Shown in pieces: positions 12,947-26,437 of a stretch of DNA of 64,000 bases. Every line of letters starts with the position of its first letter. Position 1 is the stretch's first letter. This stretch comes from Omphiscola glabra (lineage: Eukaryota; Mollusca; Gastropoda; Lymnaeidae): contig OZ024796.1 of NCBI GenBank assembly GCA_964017045.1, positions 19,925,510 through 19,989,509 on the forward strand, given 5' to 3'. Under the pieces are notes generated by a model that saw only the letters and a program-made list of their open reading frames with translations, did not search any database and was not told where the DNA came from. Position numbers and translations under genes: made by a program.

Positions 12947-15841
12947 TTTTTGTTAATTATATGAAAATAATTCATAGATCTACAACAATATAAGACAAAT
13001 TTATACTAAAAGCAATAGAGAGTTTCACAATTTTTAAAGAATTCCTATTTAAATAAACACATATCCATCACAATATACTAAGAAATTATATATTTTTTAA
13101 ATTAGAAATTTGTATTACGTTGTTGCTGAACTATGTATTATTCAATAGAAATTCTTTTATATGTAAAAATTAAATTGTTTTTATAGAAATTCTTTTCTTA
13201 TGGTTTTGGAACTGTGTTTGTTATAATAGAAATAATTATAATATTGTAAAGTTATCCATTTGTTTAAAGTTAAATTCTCTATTTTTTTCGTAAAAGAATA
13301 TCTTATTACATTATATTGCGAATCTATCTTTTTGAATAGAAATTAATATATTCCTGTGGATTTATTTGTATACTGTATAATATTTTGCTACAGTATTTTG
13401 TTGTGGAACTATTTGTTTATTTTAATAGAAATTCTTATAAAATTGTGAAACTCTATTTCTTTTAATTTTTATATTGTTGCTTAACTATGTATTATTTTAA
13501 TAGAAATTCGTATATTGTTGTGAACATTTTTGTTGTTGTTTTTGTTAAAAGAGGGTCTTTTATAAAAAATGTATCTTTCAGTTTTAATAGAAATTGTTGT
13601 TATAGTGTTGTGAAACTATTTTTCTAAGAGTAAAAAAAAATATATAAAAAAAAAAGAGAAAAAAAGAAAAGAAAAAAAAAGAAAAGAAGAAAAAAAAATA
13701 AATCTTATTACATTGTGAAAGTATTTGTTTTAATAGAAACTCTTATGAGATTGTAATGAAACTATTTGTCTTAAAAGAGTTCTTGTGACATCGTTTTATA
13801 ACTGTGTTTGTAAATATTTGTGTGAACATAAAAGTATTATATTGATATTGTTGTGTAACTAAAAATTTGTTTCAAGAAATTCTCTTAAATTGTAAAACTA
13901 TTTGTTTTAATATATATTTCAAAAAAAAAATGTATTAGTTTAATAGAAAATCTTATAACTTGTGAAAGTATAAATCTGATTTTGTAGAAATTTTAACATG
14001 AATTCTTCAAATGAATAAACTTACTGAGCTGTCTTTCCAGTCCTCTCACCATATGACTGTTGCGTTGAAAGTGAAAGCAACGGATGAGTAATTTGATTTG
14101 GTCATTGCACAACCTTTCTCTCTCTCGGGCACTGTAATGTTTTGAACTACACAAGATCCTAATAAGGGAACAAGTGAGTACTTTGAATTCACATAAGTTA
14201 TGGGCTTTTCTAGGTCTATAATTATTTTTTGTTATCACTTGATTAATCTAAATATTTTAATTTATGGCTCTATATGTTTAGTCTGTTTATACAGTCAGTA
14301 AATATAATATCCCAGAATATATATTTAGGAATTTCAAGTAAACTTCTTAGGTCTGTGCAATGTAAAGTATATCATTAATGTTGGATGTTTTATTTACATT
14401 GTGGATTGATCACACCTGTATGTTTTATTTTCATTGTGGATCGTTCACACTTGTATGTTTTATTTACATTGTGGATTGAACACACCTGTATATCTATTCA
14501 GATCAAGGTGACATGCAGCATCTACCAACTAGTCAAATCCCATATCCTAACAACACCTTAGTTTCCTGCTACTAGAGCTATGACTTTCTACTACCTACTT
14601 CAATTTTTGAAGACTTCTATGCACCATCAAGACTTTGCTTTGGAAGCATTTGGTACACAGGGGCCTGACTAGAGGTATACACAAGTTGAAAACCACCAAA
14701 TCACAGTCTATTAGGTATGTGATAAATTTAGTTAAATTGAAAAAAAAATTAAGAACTAAAAAATCATACTTTCATATAATATAAAAATCCGCACAATTTA
14801 TGAAAACTGTCTAATTAAAATATGGCTTTCATACTCCCTAGTTTGAAATTTTTGGCAAGAGGAACTATTTATTTATATGCTACAGACTAAGATGGTGTCA
14901 TTTACTCACTGTCAGCATTTTTTTGGTCTATGTTAAATGACAGAGAATTTCATAGACTGATAACTCAGCAAACCCATGAATAATTGAAATAAGTAAGAAA
15001 GAAAACTTAACACTTACATCTGTTAGTCACTCACATATAACAAACCAATGTGTGGATGTTATATAAACTTGATGAATTTAATAAACTCTTTGACAAAATG
15101 CTTATTGTAACTTTGAAAATTACATTTGCAGTTTCTTGCAAAGCAATATTATCAACTTGGATTGGGCATTACAGTGTTGCTGTACAAATTCTGTTTGCAC
15201 TGGGACAACAAATGACCACACATACAACACATCATAAGGTATACATTTATTTGTATATAAAATAAAACTATAAGTAAAAATTAATGTTCAAATATTCATT
15301 TATTTACCTGAAATGCCATGTTTTGTGTGAGTTCAACTATGAAGTTCATCTCACAGATCCCTGTTTACATTATCCAGGGATTAAGATGCTACCAGAGATT
15401 CCAATCAACAGACCTGCTTAAAGTCTGAAATGGCAATCTGCTTGGGTGACACAATGCCCTGGTATGTTAGTATTTTTTAGATTGGTTACTTAGCTTGCAA
15501 TTAGGTAGTATAGATATGCCCCTATTAGTCAGTAAAGTGACATTTAAGGTTTATGAAAAAAAAACTATACATTCATGTAATAAAAATCTTTTTCATTTGT
15601 TAGATTACTGTCTAATTTATATTTACATTCATTCAAGACTAATTATTATTCATACATCTATTCATTTGAACAGAAATTTGTAAGGAAAGAAGTTGTACAA
15701 TTTGACACCTTTAACATTATGTACCGGTATATCTATTGTTTTTTCTTTTCAGGTATGGCTTTCCTACTCTCTAGTATGGAATGGTTGGCAGAAGAGCTAC
15801 GGACATGGATGATGTCATTTGCATCTTTTTCTCATGAGGAG

Positions 15842-15987
15842 ACCGGTCAACAAAGACTGAGATGGATCGATGATGTAAAGAAGGACTTACACCAGTTGGG
15901 GGTTCACCCATGGGGAGGCCGACAGCCATGGATCAATCCAAATGGAAGGATGTGGTGGAGCAAGCCAGGGCCCTACATGGGCTTTAG
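15842..15987 (+). pseudogene. LINE C-terminal fragment, frameshifted (copy 3)
   Basis: Same fragment and same frameshift in the third array unit. Confidence 0.8.
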
Positions 15988-18227
15988 TGCCACTGATGAT
16001 CTTTTTAGTTCAGTGTTAAATGACACAGATCATTCAGTAACCCAAGAATAATTCAAATTTGTCAAAAAAGGAAACGTTCAGTCCCCACACAGCATGACTG
16101 TTGCTTTGAAAGTGGAAGAAACTGCCTATGATCACACCTGCATATGGACACATGCAACAGATTATTTAACTTTGCTTTACACAACCTTTCTCTCTAGCCT
16201 CTGGGTTGTTATTCTGATGGATGGTGCTATAGTTTTTCCATTGTTAGATATTTTAGTTGTTCCACCTTTTGGTAATATTATTCTGCACTTTGGTTGTGTA
16301 GTTATACAGACCACCATTAGGTAGTGTAGTTAATCCAGTTTTTTGTTAGTGTAGTTAAACCACCATTTTGTACTGTAAATATTCCATAGTTAGGTATTTT
16401 AGAGTATTTTGGTAGTGTAGTTATTCCAGCCTTATTTAGTGTAATTCTTCCGCTGTTGGTTAGTGTAGTTCTTCCACCATTAGTTAGTTTGGTTATTCTG
16501 CTATTAGTATCATTGTTAGGTATTTTAGTCATCCCCTCTTTTGGTGTATTAATTATTCTGTCCTTTGAAATATAATTATTTTTGTTATTTTAGTTATTTT
16601 GCAGTTAATTACTGTATTTTTTTCCTCCAATTGAATATTTTTTTTGCTATTAATATAGCTATTCTGCCTGTTTTTAGTGTAGTTATTCAACTGTCCATTA
16701 ATGAATGTAGTTATTCCGTTATTATATAATGAAGTTATTCTGCTATTAGGTAGGTGGTGTGGTTCTTTTATAGATAGGTGTAGTATAGTTTATGAGTCTG
16801 TTAGATAGTGTAATTTCACCAGTATTAGTGTATTAATTAGAACATTTATTTCAATTAATCTGCTTTTAGTTAGTTTAGTTACCCCGCTTTATTGTATTTA
16901 TTTTGTCATGAGGCATTTTAGTTATGCCGCAATTAGTTATTGTAGTTCTTCTATCATTAGTCATTATGGTTATTCTCCCGTTATGTAGTGTGTTTATTCT
17001 GAAGTAAGTGTATTTATTCCTATGTTAGTTAGTGAAGTTATTATGTTGTTTGTGTAGTTATTATGCTGTGGTAAAGTTTTTCCGCCCTTAGGTAGTGTAG
17101 TTATTCTTTCATTATGTATTGTTGTTGCCGAGTAGTAAATCTTGTAACTATCTATTTTCTTTAACAGAAATAGTTATATTGTGAACTATATTTGTTTAAA
17201 CAGAAATTCTTATTAAATTGTGAAACCATATATTTTTTAAAAATTCATCCTTTATTTTGTAACTATGTCTTATTTTAATATAAATTCATCTTAAATTGCT
17301 AAACAATATATTTTATTAATAGAAATTATTATATTATTGGGGAGCTTTATATTAAAAAATAAAATAATTATTATATAGCTAAATAAATAACTTTTGCAGA
17401 AATAACTTTTATATTATTGTGGAACTATCTGATCTTATAAGAGAAATTCTTATTAATTTGTAGAAATATCTATTTCTTTCAAAAGAAATTTGTATTATAT
17501 TGTTGCAGAGCTATTTATTATTTTAAGAGATATTCTTTTTAATTAATTTTTTTTTTAATTTTAAAGACGGAAAAAAATTTAAAAAGAAAAAAAAAATCTT
17601 ATTACATTGTGAAAGTATTTGTTTTAGTAGAAATTTTTATGAGGTTGTAATGAAAATATTTGTCTAAAAAGAGTTCTTATGACATCGTTTTTTAAAAAGT
17701 ATGTATTAGTTTAATAGAAAATCTTATAGCTTGTAAAACTATAAATCTGATTTTGTATACATTTTATTAATTTTATTGTGGAACTATCTGTTTCTTAAAC
17801 AGAAATTCTTATTAATTTGTAGAAGTATCTATTTGTTTTAATAGAAAGTTTTATCATATTGTTGCAGAAGTATGTATTATTTTAATAGATATTCTTTTTA
17901 TAATGTGAAAATGTATGCTTATTTTTATATGAATTCTTATTTCATTGTTTTGGAACTATGTATTTGTTTTAATAGAAATAATTATTATATTTTTGTTAAA
18001 CTATCCATATGTTTAAATTAAAATTCACTATATTTGTTTGAATAGAAATTCTTATTATATTTCTGGGGAACATATGTGTATATAAAATTTCTTAGTATAT
18101 TGTTGTGGAACTATTTGTTTATTTTAATAGAAATTCTTATAAAATAATGAAACTCTATTACTTTTAATATAAATTCTTATTATAGTGTTGTGGAACTATG
18201 CATTATTTTAATTGAATTAACTAATTA

Positions 18228-18710
18228 TAAGAGTGTTGGACTATGATAAAGCTTTAAAGTAGATTAATTAGACACAGTTTGTGTAAATAAAACAATTTAC
18301 GTTCAGCTTTAATAAATCATCCTACAGATGCAAATGTAACTGTTTTGACAAATGCCTTCATCAGTACAGAAAAAAGAAAAAGAAAACATTGATATAGTAT
18401 AAATTAAATTTACATATAGATATACATGTATCCTACCTAAAAATGAAATAAAAGAATAAGAGTGGGCGCCCGCTCTTATCCTTTTCTTTCACTTTAGGTA
18501 AGATACATGTATATATTATGTATATTTAATTTATACTATAATGAATGTTTTTTGTTTTGTTTTTTTGTACTGATGAAGGCATTTGCCAAAACGTTTACAT
18601 TTGTATTCTGTACGATGGTTATTAGAGCTGAACATATATTGTTTTACTTACACAAATTGTTTGTGTCTAATTAATCTACTTTATTGCTTTATCACAGTCC
18701 AACTTCTTAT
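18228..18710. repeat. Long palindrome (hairpin element), copy 4
   Basis: Same palindrome in the fourth array unit, unchanged apart from scattered bases. Confidence 0.85.
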
Positions 18711-21604
18711 TTTTTGTTAATTATATGAAAATAATTCATAGATCTACAACAATATAAGACAAATTTATACTAAAAGCAATAGAGAGTTTCACAATTTTTA
18801 AAGAATTCCTATTTAAATAAACACATATCCATCACAATATACTAAGAAATTATATATTTTTTAAATTAGAAATTTGTATTACGTTGTTGCTGAACTATGT
18901 ATTATTCAATAGAAATTCTTTTATATGTAAAAATTAAATTGTTTTTATAGAAATTCTTTTCTTATGGTTTTGGAACTGTGTTTGTTATAATAGAAATAAT
19001 TATAATATTGTAAAGTTATCCATTTGTTTAAAGTTAAATTCTCTATTTTTTTCGTAAAAGAATATCTTATTACATTATATTGCGAATCTATCTTTTTGAA
19101 TAGAAATTAATATATTCCTGTGGATTTATTTGTATACTGTATAATATTTTGTACAGTATTTTGTTGTGGAACTATTTGTTTATTTTAATAGAAATTCTTA
19201 TAAAATTGTGAAACTCTATTTCTTTTAATTTTTATATTGTTGCTTAACTATGTATTATTTTAATAGAAATTCGTATATTGTTGTGAACATTTTTGTTGTT
19301 GTTTTTGTTAAAAGAGGGTCTTTTATAAAAAATGTATCTTTCAGTTTTAATAGAAATTGTTGTTATAGTGTTGTGAAACTATTTTTCTAAGAGTAAAAAA
19401 AAATATATAAAAAAAAAAGAGAAAAAAAGAAAAGAAAAAAAAAGAAAAGAAGAAAAAAAAATAAATCTTATTACATTGTGAAAGTATTTGTTTTAATAGA
19501 AACTCTTATGAGATTGTAATGAAACTATTTGTCTTAAAAGAGTTCTTGTGACATCGTTTTATAACTGTGTTTGTAAATATTTGTGTGAACATAAAAGTAT
19601 TATATTGATATTGTTGTGTAACTAAAAATTTGTTTCAAGAAATTCTCTTAAATTGTAAAACTATTTGTTTTAATATATATTTCAAAAAAAAAATGTATTA
19701 GTTTAATAGAAAATCTTATAACTTGTGAAAGTATAAATCTGATTTTGTAGAAATTTTAACATGAATTCTTCAAATGAATAAACTTACTGAGCTGTCTTTC
19801 CAGTCCTCTCACCATATGACTGTTGCGTTGAAAGTGAAAGCAACGGATGAGTAATTTGATTTGGTCATTGCACAACCTTTCTCTCTCTCGGGCACTGTAA
19901 TGTTTTGAACTACACAAGATCCTAATAAGGGAACAAGTGAGTACTTTGAATTCACATAAGTTATGGGCTTTTCTAGGTCTATAATTATTTTTTGTTATCA
20001 CTTGATTAATCTAAATATTTTAATTTATGGCTCTATATGTTTAGTCTGTTTATACAGTCAGTAAATATAATATCCCAGAATATATATTTAGGAATTTCAA
20101 GTAAACTTCTTAGGTCTGTGCAATGTAAAGTATATCATTAATGTTGGATGTTTTATTTACATTGTGGATTGATCACACCTGTATGTTTTATTTTCATTGT
20201 GGATCGTTCACACTTGTATGTTTTATTTACATTGTGGATTGAACACACCTGTATATCTATTCAGATCAAGGTGACATGCAGCATCTACCAACTAGTCAAA
20301 TCCCATATCCTAACAACACCTTAGTTTCCTGCTACTAGAGCTATGACTTTCTACTACCTACTTCAATTTTTGAAGACTTCTATGCACCATCAAGACTTTG
20401 CTTTGGAAGCATTTGGTACACAGGGGCCTGACTAGAGGTATACACAAGTTGAAAACCACCAAATCACAGTCTATTAGGTATGTGATAAATTTAGTTAAAT
20501 TGAAAAAAAAATTAAGAACTAAAAAATCATACTTTCATATAATATAAAAATCCGCACAATTTATGAAAACTGTCTAATTAAAATATGGCTTTCATACTCC
20601 CTAGTTTGAAATTTTTGGCAAGAGGAACTATTTATTTATATGCTACAGACTAAGATGGTGTCATTTACTCACTGTCAGCATTTTTTTGGTCTATGTTAAA
20701 TGACAGAGAATTTCATAGACTGATAACTCAGCAAACCCATGAATAATTGAAATAAGTAAGAAAGAAAACTTAACACTTACATCTGTTAGTCACTCACATA
20801 TAACAAACCAATGTGTGGATGTTATATAAACTTGATGAATTTAATAAACTCTTTGACAAAATGCTTATTGTAACTTTGAAAATTACATTTGCAGTTTCTT
20901 GCAAAGCAATATTATCAACTTGGATTGGGCATTACAGTGTTGCTGTACAAATTCTGTTTGCACTGGGACAACAAATGACCACACATACAACACATCATAA
21001 GGTATACATTTATTTGTATATAAAATAAAACTATAAGTAAAAATTAATGTTCAAATATTCATTTATTTACCTGAAATGCCATGTTTTGTGTGAGTTCAAC
21101 TATGAAGTTCATCTCACAGATCCCTGTTTACATTATCCAGGGATTAAGATGCTACCAGAGATTCCAATCAACAGACCTGCTTAAAGTCTGAAATGGCAAT
21201 CTGCTTGGGTGACACAATGCCCTGGTATGTTAGTATTTTTTAGATTGGTTACTTAGCTTGCAATTAGGTAGTATAGATATGCCCCTATTAGTCAGTAAAG
21301 TGACATTTAAGGTTTATGAAAAAAAAACTATACATTCATGTAATAAAAATCTTTTTCATTTGTTAGATTACTGTCTAATTTATATTTACATTCATTCAAG
21401 ACTAATTATTATTCATACATCTATTCATTTGAACAGAAATTTGTAAGGAAAGAAGTTGTACAATTTGACACCTTTAACATTATGTACCGGTATATCTATT
21501 GTTTTTTCTTTTCAGGTATGGCTTTCCTACTCTCTAGTATGGAATGGTTGGCAGAAGAGCTACGGACATGGATGATGTCATTTGCATCTTTTTCTCATGA
21601 GGAG

Positions 21605-21750
21605 ACCGGTCAACAAAGACTGAGATGGATCGATGATGTAAAGAAGGACTTACACCAGTTGGGGGTTCACCCATGGGGAGGCCGACAGCCATGGATCAAT
21701 CCAAATGGAAGGATGTGGTGGAGCAAGCCAGGGCCCTACATGGGCTTTAG
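21605..21750 (+). pseudogene. LINE C-terminal fragment, frameshifted (copy 4)
   Basis: Same fragment and same frameshift in the fourth array unit. Confidence 0.8.
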
Positions 21751-23052
21751 TGCCACTGATGATCTTTTTAGTTCAGTGTTAAATGACACAGATCATTCAG
21801 TAACCCAAGAATAATTCAAATTTGTCAAAAAAGGAAACGTTCAGTCCCCACACAGCATGACTGTTGCTTTGAAAGTGGAAGAAACTGCCTATGATCACAC
21901 CTGCATATGGACACATGCAACAGATTATTTAACTTTGCTTTACACAACCTTTCTCTCTAGCCTCTGGGTTGTTATTCTGATGGATGGTGCTATAGTTTTT
22001 CCATTGTTAGATATTTTAGTTGTTCCACCTTTTGGTAATATTATTCTGCACTTTGGTTGTGTAGTTATACAGACCACCATTAGGTAGTGTAGTTAATCCA
22101 GTTTTTTGTTAGTGTAGTTAAACCACCATTTTGTACTGTAAATATTCCATAGTTAGGTATTTTAGAGTATTTTGGTAGTGTAGTTATTCCAGCCTTATTT
22201 AGTGTAATTCTTCCGCTGTTGGTTAGTGTAGTTCTTCCACCATTAGTTAGTTTGGTTATTCTGCTATTAGTATCATTGTTAGGTATTTTAGTCATCCCCT
22301 CTTTTGGTGTATTAATTATTCTGTCCTTTGAAATATAATTATTTTTGTTATTTTAGTTATTTTGCAGTTAATTACTGTATTTTTTTCCTCCAATTGAATA
22401 TTTTTTTTGCTATTAATATAGCTATTCTGCCTGTTTTTAGTGTAGTTATTCAACTGTCCATTAATGAATGTAGTTATTCCGTTATTATATAATGAAGTTA
22501 TTCTGCTATTAGGTAGGTGGTGTGGTTCTTTTATAGATAGGTGTAGTATAGTTTATGAGTCTGTTAGATAGTGTAATTTCACCAGTATTAGTGTATTAAT
22601 TAGAACATTTATTTCAATTAATCTGCTTTTAGTTAGTTTAGTTACCCCGCTTTATTGTATTTATTTTGTCATGAGGCATTTTAGTTATGCCGCAATTAGT
22701 TATTGTAGTTCTTCTATCATTAGTCATTATGGTTATTCTCCCGTTATGTAGTGTGTTTATTCTGAAGTAAGTGTATTTATTCCTATGTTAGTTAGTGAAG
22801 TTATTATGTTGTTTGTGTAGTTATTATGCTGTGGTAAAGTGTTTCCGCCCTTAGGTAGTGTAGTTATTCTTTCATTATGTATTGTTGTTGCTGAGTAGTA
22901 AATTTGGTAACTATCTATTTTCTTTAACAGAAATAGTTATATTGTGAACTATATTTTTTTAAACAGAAATTCTTATTAAATTGTGAAATCATCTATTTTT
23001 TTTAAATTCATACTTTATTTTGTAACAATGTATTATTTTAATATAAATTCAT

Positions 23053-23082
23053 CTTAAATTGTTAAACAATATATTTTATTAA
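23053..23082. repeat. Start of a truncated fifth array unit
   Basis: About 30 bases resemble the first 30 bases of a unit with one or two changes, after which similarity is lost. This marks the junction between the array and flanking DNA. From here to about 23217 nothing further is recognised. Confidence 0.7.
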
Positions 23083-23217
23083 TGATAATTCTATCCATTT
23101 GAATGTAATCTAATATAATATCAGCTGCAATCCATTAAAATTGTTGACAAAATAAGTGTCCAACTTGCTGGCAAGATTTCCAAATTTGGTGGCATACTCA
23201 GGCATTTAAATTTAATG

Positions 23218-24936
23218 TGTGGTAGGGTAGGCCCCGTTTTTTAAATCACGCCCAACACCAACACTGTAGTGTATTTTGACCTCGCCCAACACAGGATCGG
23301 AATGTTGACCCGAGCTCTAGTCAAGTTCACCCCATTCAGACTGACCGACCGGCTCTCCCTCATGGCGTAGAATACTTAAATAGTGGGAACCACTATTTGT
23401 GCTTTAGTGCTAAGTTCAATAATTTGTATCTCGGGAACCATAGTGAATTAAATTATAAATTATATCTAGTTGGGAAGGGGAGTTTATTCGCTATACTTTA
23501 GTATATTTACAAGTCTCCAACGTCATAGGGTATTTTAATTGTTAGTAATTAAGAGAGTTTTCACATTCATTTATGGGGGGGTCCCAACCTGTTTTATTTA
23601 AATATCTCAAAAAGTATATAACTCATAGAAATATAAAAATGTATCTTAGATAGCGGGGACAAAACTAAGAAGGACACATTTAATTAATTAGGGATTGGAT
23701 CCGGAATATCAACTTTAATTTGGGTTGTAGTCTCCAGGGTTTGTCAGTTTACCACAGAAAATCTGTCAGAAGACAAGTTTTGGACACTTGAAGTCAGGGC
23801 GTGACGTCAGGTTTTCGGGGTACGTCCGCGCACGACTATTTAAGGCGGGCACATTAGGGAGATTTTTTATTCGAGGTTGGAACCGCATCCCTGCCGTGTG
23901 TCAGTGTTCATAGCGGCCCATTTGGACGCTCTGTAAGTAGAAGCAAATACGCCTTTTTTTATTTCTGTGCTTGTAGACTGCATTACTTGTTCGGTGTTTG
24001 TAATGGAATATTTCTGTTCATGACTTATATTAGGCAGTGTTTTAATCACTTGTTAGCTCCGTCAATTTGACTGACGTGTAAACAAAATCCATGAATTATG
24101 AAATGGAATTAGATACCAGTGCATGTGAGCATAGCACGCAACCGTTTTATCGCTCTGGTCACACATACTGCAATGTGCTTAAAAGCTATTGATACAACAG
24201 TATACGACCATCGAATATGCGTACAACAGGTGAAGTAGACTACCTCCCCTGCCCTGTGCTATATTCTCAAATAGAAATAGTGCATGTGTTAGGAGACTAT
24301 TATTACCAGCTGTATTAATATGCTTAGACATTTCGCAATTTGCTTTTGTCTTAAAAAGACACAGCAATTGAGTGATGCATGTATCTAACCAATGGTGGTT
24401 ATACCTTACACCATTATAGTACCTGTCCTGCTTTGGGTGCATCTTACATAGACCCTTTACATGGATGACAGTACCACAGTTAGACCTTTATGCTAGCCCT
24501 CACATCTCACACTGGTTCTTTGTATAACACAATGTACGTGCTACAAGTTAAACACTGCCACGTGATTACTTTTGTCATGTTTATCAAAACAATATCATTT
24601 TAATTGCCAATTGTTTACCATGTAAGCATACTCTATTTTTAGTTAAGTATATTTTGTCATACTCTGTATTTACAGGGTTAGTTAATATGATTATTTGTTA
24701 GCTGTGGTATTCAAATTGAATGTTAGTCAGGACACTGTTAACCTGTATTATTTGTTTCTTTGCAGGTATTGTCCCTTTCCTGCACCTTTCCTGTTATTTC
24801 CTTTTCGGGACCTTTCCCGTCCTTCTCTTTGTTAGTTATCCAAATAAAAGCTATAGTCCTTAGACCTGCATTTTCTTAGTTTGTTTTAGTAAAACTGTCA
24901 GCCATCAGTATCATCACACATTACCACTCGGCTACA
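23218..24936 (+). mobile_element. Probable LTR of an LTR retrotransposon (~1.7 kb)
   Basis: Candidate long terminal repeat starting TGTGGTAG and ending CTACA. It carries promoter-type signals in the right order: a perfect CRE (TGACGTCA, 23802-23809), a TATA-like TATTTAA (23837-23843), and an AATAAA (24843-24848) near its end. Five bases after its end lies a primer-binding site (24942-24957). A possible intron inside it runs from a GTAAGT donor at 23933 to a TTTGTTTCTTTGCAG acceptor ending at 24765. No gag or pol reading frames follow. The right end is well supported by the primer-binding site; the left end is chosen mainly because AATG flanks both 23218 and 25043. Confidence 0.5.
23802..23843 (+). 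promoter_or_regulatory. CRE plus TATA-like promoter within the LTR
   Basis: TGACGTCA is the consensus site for CREB/ATF bZIP factors. The TATA-like element lies about 30 bp downstream of it, and an A/T-rich start region follows at about 23865. The surrounding 23790-23935 stretch is clearly richer in G+C than the flanks. This fits a basal Pol II promoter of the retroelement. No expression is demonstrated. Confidence 0.5.
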
Positions 24937-25043
24937 GTTTTTGGCGCTGCGAGCAGGGTTTAAAAAGTGTGTCACACACACACACACCACCCTCCAGTAG
25001 CCATATATAAGCTGTCACCATATCACTCCATCACTCGGCTACA
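24937..25043 (+). mobile_element. Collapsed interior and remnant 3' LTR end
   Basis: After the primer-binding site comes a short (CA)n run. The segment from about 25012 then repeats, with a gap, the last 40 bases of the LTR (CTGTCA near 25012, CACTCGGCTACA at 25032-25043). AATG follows at 25044-25047, matching AATG just before 23218. This would be a retrotransposon whose interior and most of its 3' LTR were deleted. Confidence 0.4.
24942..24957 (+). other. Retrotransposon primer-binding site complementary to tRNA-Ser
   Basis: TGGCGCTGCGAGCAGG is the complement of a tRNA 3' end reading CCTGCTCGCAGCG plus CCA, which is the usual end of serine tRNAs of the UCN type. It begins five bases after the putative LTR end CTACA, the normal spacing for a minus-strand primer-binding site. 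Identification of the tRNA rests on remembered tRNA-Ser 3' ends and was not searched. Confidence 0.6.
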
Positions 25044-25047
25044 AATG

Positions 25048-26392
25048 TTTACTTTAGCAGTTCACACGTCACCTCTTTTGAGGTGTTTACGCACGCTCTC
25101 GTAATACGTCACCGTTAGCACGGGTGAAGCTCCATGGACGGACCAATTTCCTACGACATAATTTAATGTTGCGTCTTTCCTTTGTGAATCGTTACTTCGC
25201 GGGCCAAACGAGAGGGGGCACTTATTTTAGGGCGTCATGTTCGTATCACATCAGATACTTTATTGGGATAATTTTTAGGGTATTCTTATTTGCTGTACAA
25301 AACGAAACGCCCAACGTTACAAAAGTAATTGTAGACTATACAATACTATAGTAAAAAAAAAAAATAAACTGTTAACTTTAAACTACATATTTCACCAGCA
25401 CCCTACCAGTGGCGAAGGATGGTGGTGGCGGCACTTAATACTTAATATTATATTTAATTTTTTACCACTCCCTCCCCGTCACAAATCTTCGACACTCCAG
25501 TAAATCTCACGGTCGAACACATGTTTTTTTTAACAAATCAACCACTAATTAATGAGCCTTTAATCTAAAACACACTTTGCCATTAAACTATTAAATTTAT
25601 AAAAGTAACGTCTTCAGTCAGAATACACCCGACCATCACTGTCACTTACTTTCAGGTTTTATATGTAGCCTCCCCGGTAATGTATAGTATGATTTTTAAA
25701 AAATCATTGTGTTACGATTATTATGATCTTTTACTCCCACTCAGGTCAAAAACGGTCACATATGAGTTTTTAAAAGGATGTCAAAACTTGAACAAGTTAA
25801 AACACTTTACTCGGCACTTAATGAATGTATTTTTAAATTGCTAAAAAAAAATAATTTAAAAATACGACTTTTTACATATTACAACTGAATTAACTTACAA
25901 GACTACAATTTTGCTTAAACTACACATTTTTTATATACCCTATTAAAAATTGACCGGTATTCCGCTTGAGAAATCTCATTATTCAAATATTAACTAGTAC
26001 TACTGACCAAACTTTAATGTGTGATGAAAAAAAAAAATTTTTTTATAATAATAAATAATAATAATGCGATATATCGTTTCATACTTCAGACAATCCAATT
26101 TCCGGTTTCGTTTCTGCACCAAGGCCAGGACAAGATATTAATTTTATATTTGCGCAAACTAATAATTAGTAATAATTAAAACTATAAAATGTCACATTCT
26201 TACATGAGCGGAAAAAATGTAAAACTATTCTGATGTCCAGAACATACAAGGTAGAAATCCTGCAGACCAAACTCATCTTATTTATTACTTATTCTTACTA
26301 TTGTCACACTAAACTCACTGTCACGTATTATTTCTTATAAATTAAATTAATTAGATTTAGAGAAGTGACTATAGCCGCTAAGGATAGTATTA
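25048..26392. other. Non-coding, no recognisable gene
   Basis: AT-rich DNA with short runs such as the (AAT)n-like stretch near 26045. A 75-codon open frame at 25124-25351 (+) shows no motif, splice signals or repeat homology that I recognise, and was not called. Confidence 0.6.
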
Positions 26393-26437
26393 GTCTTAGT
26401 CAGTGTTTCTTTTCCCCGGGGAGGGGAGGGGCAGTGC

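Larger units (their letters stand above)
11526..17289. repeat. Tandem array unit, copy 3 (~5.76 kb)
   Basis: Third unit, nearly identical to the others. It has a private one-base insertion near 13388 and shares with copy 4 a T interrupting the A-run near 13699. Such small shared and private differences show that the copies are separate and were homogenised recently. Confidence 0.95.
17290..23052. repeat. Tandem array unit, copy 4 (right-most)
   Basis: Last full unit. It matches copies 2 and 3 closely until about 22840. Over the last 200 bp substitutions become frequent (for example around 22841, 22892, 22905 and 22957-23030), while the other three copies agree with each other there. Similarity to the start of a fifth unit continues for about 30 bp (23053-23082) and then stops, so the right edge of the array is near 23082. 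Confidence 0.93.

Noticed and set aside
25124..25351. 75-codon frame after the LTR remnant
   Set aside because: No motif, no splice or family support, and not resembling gag or protease.
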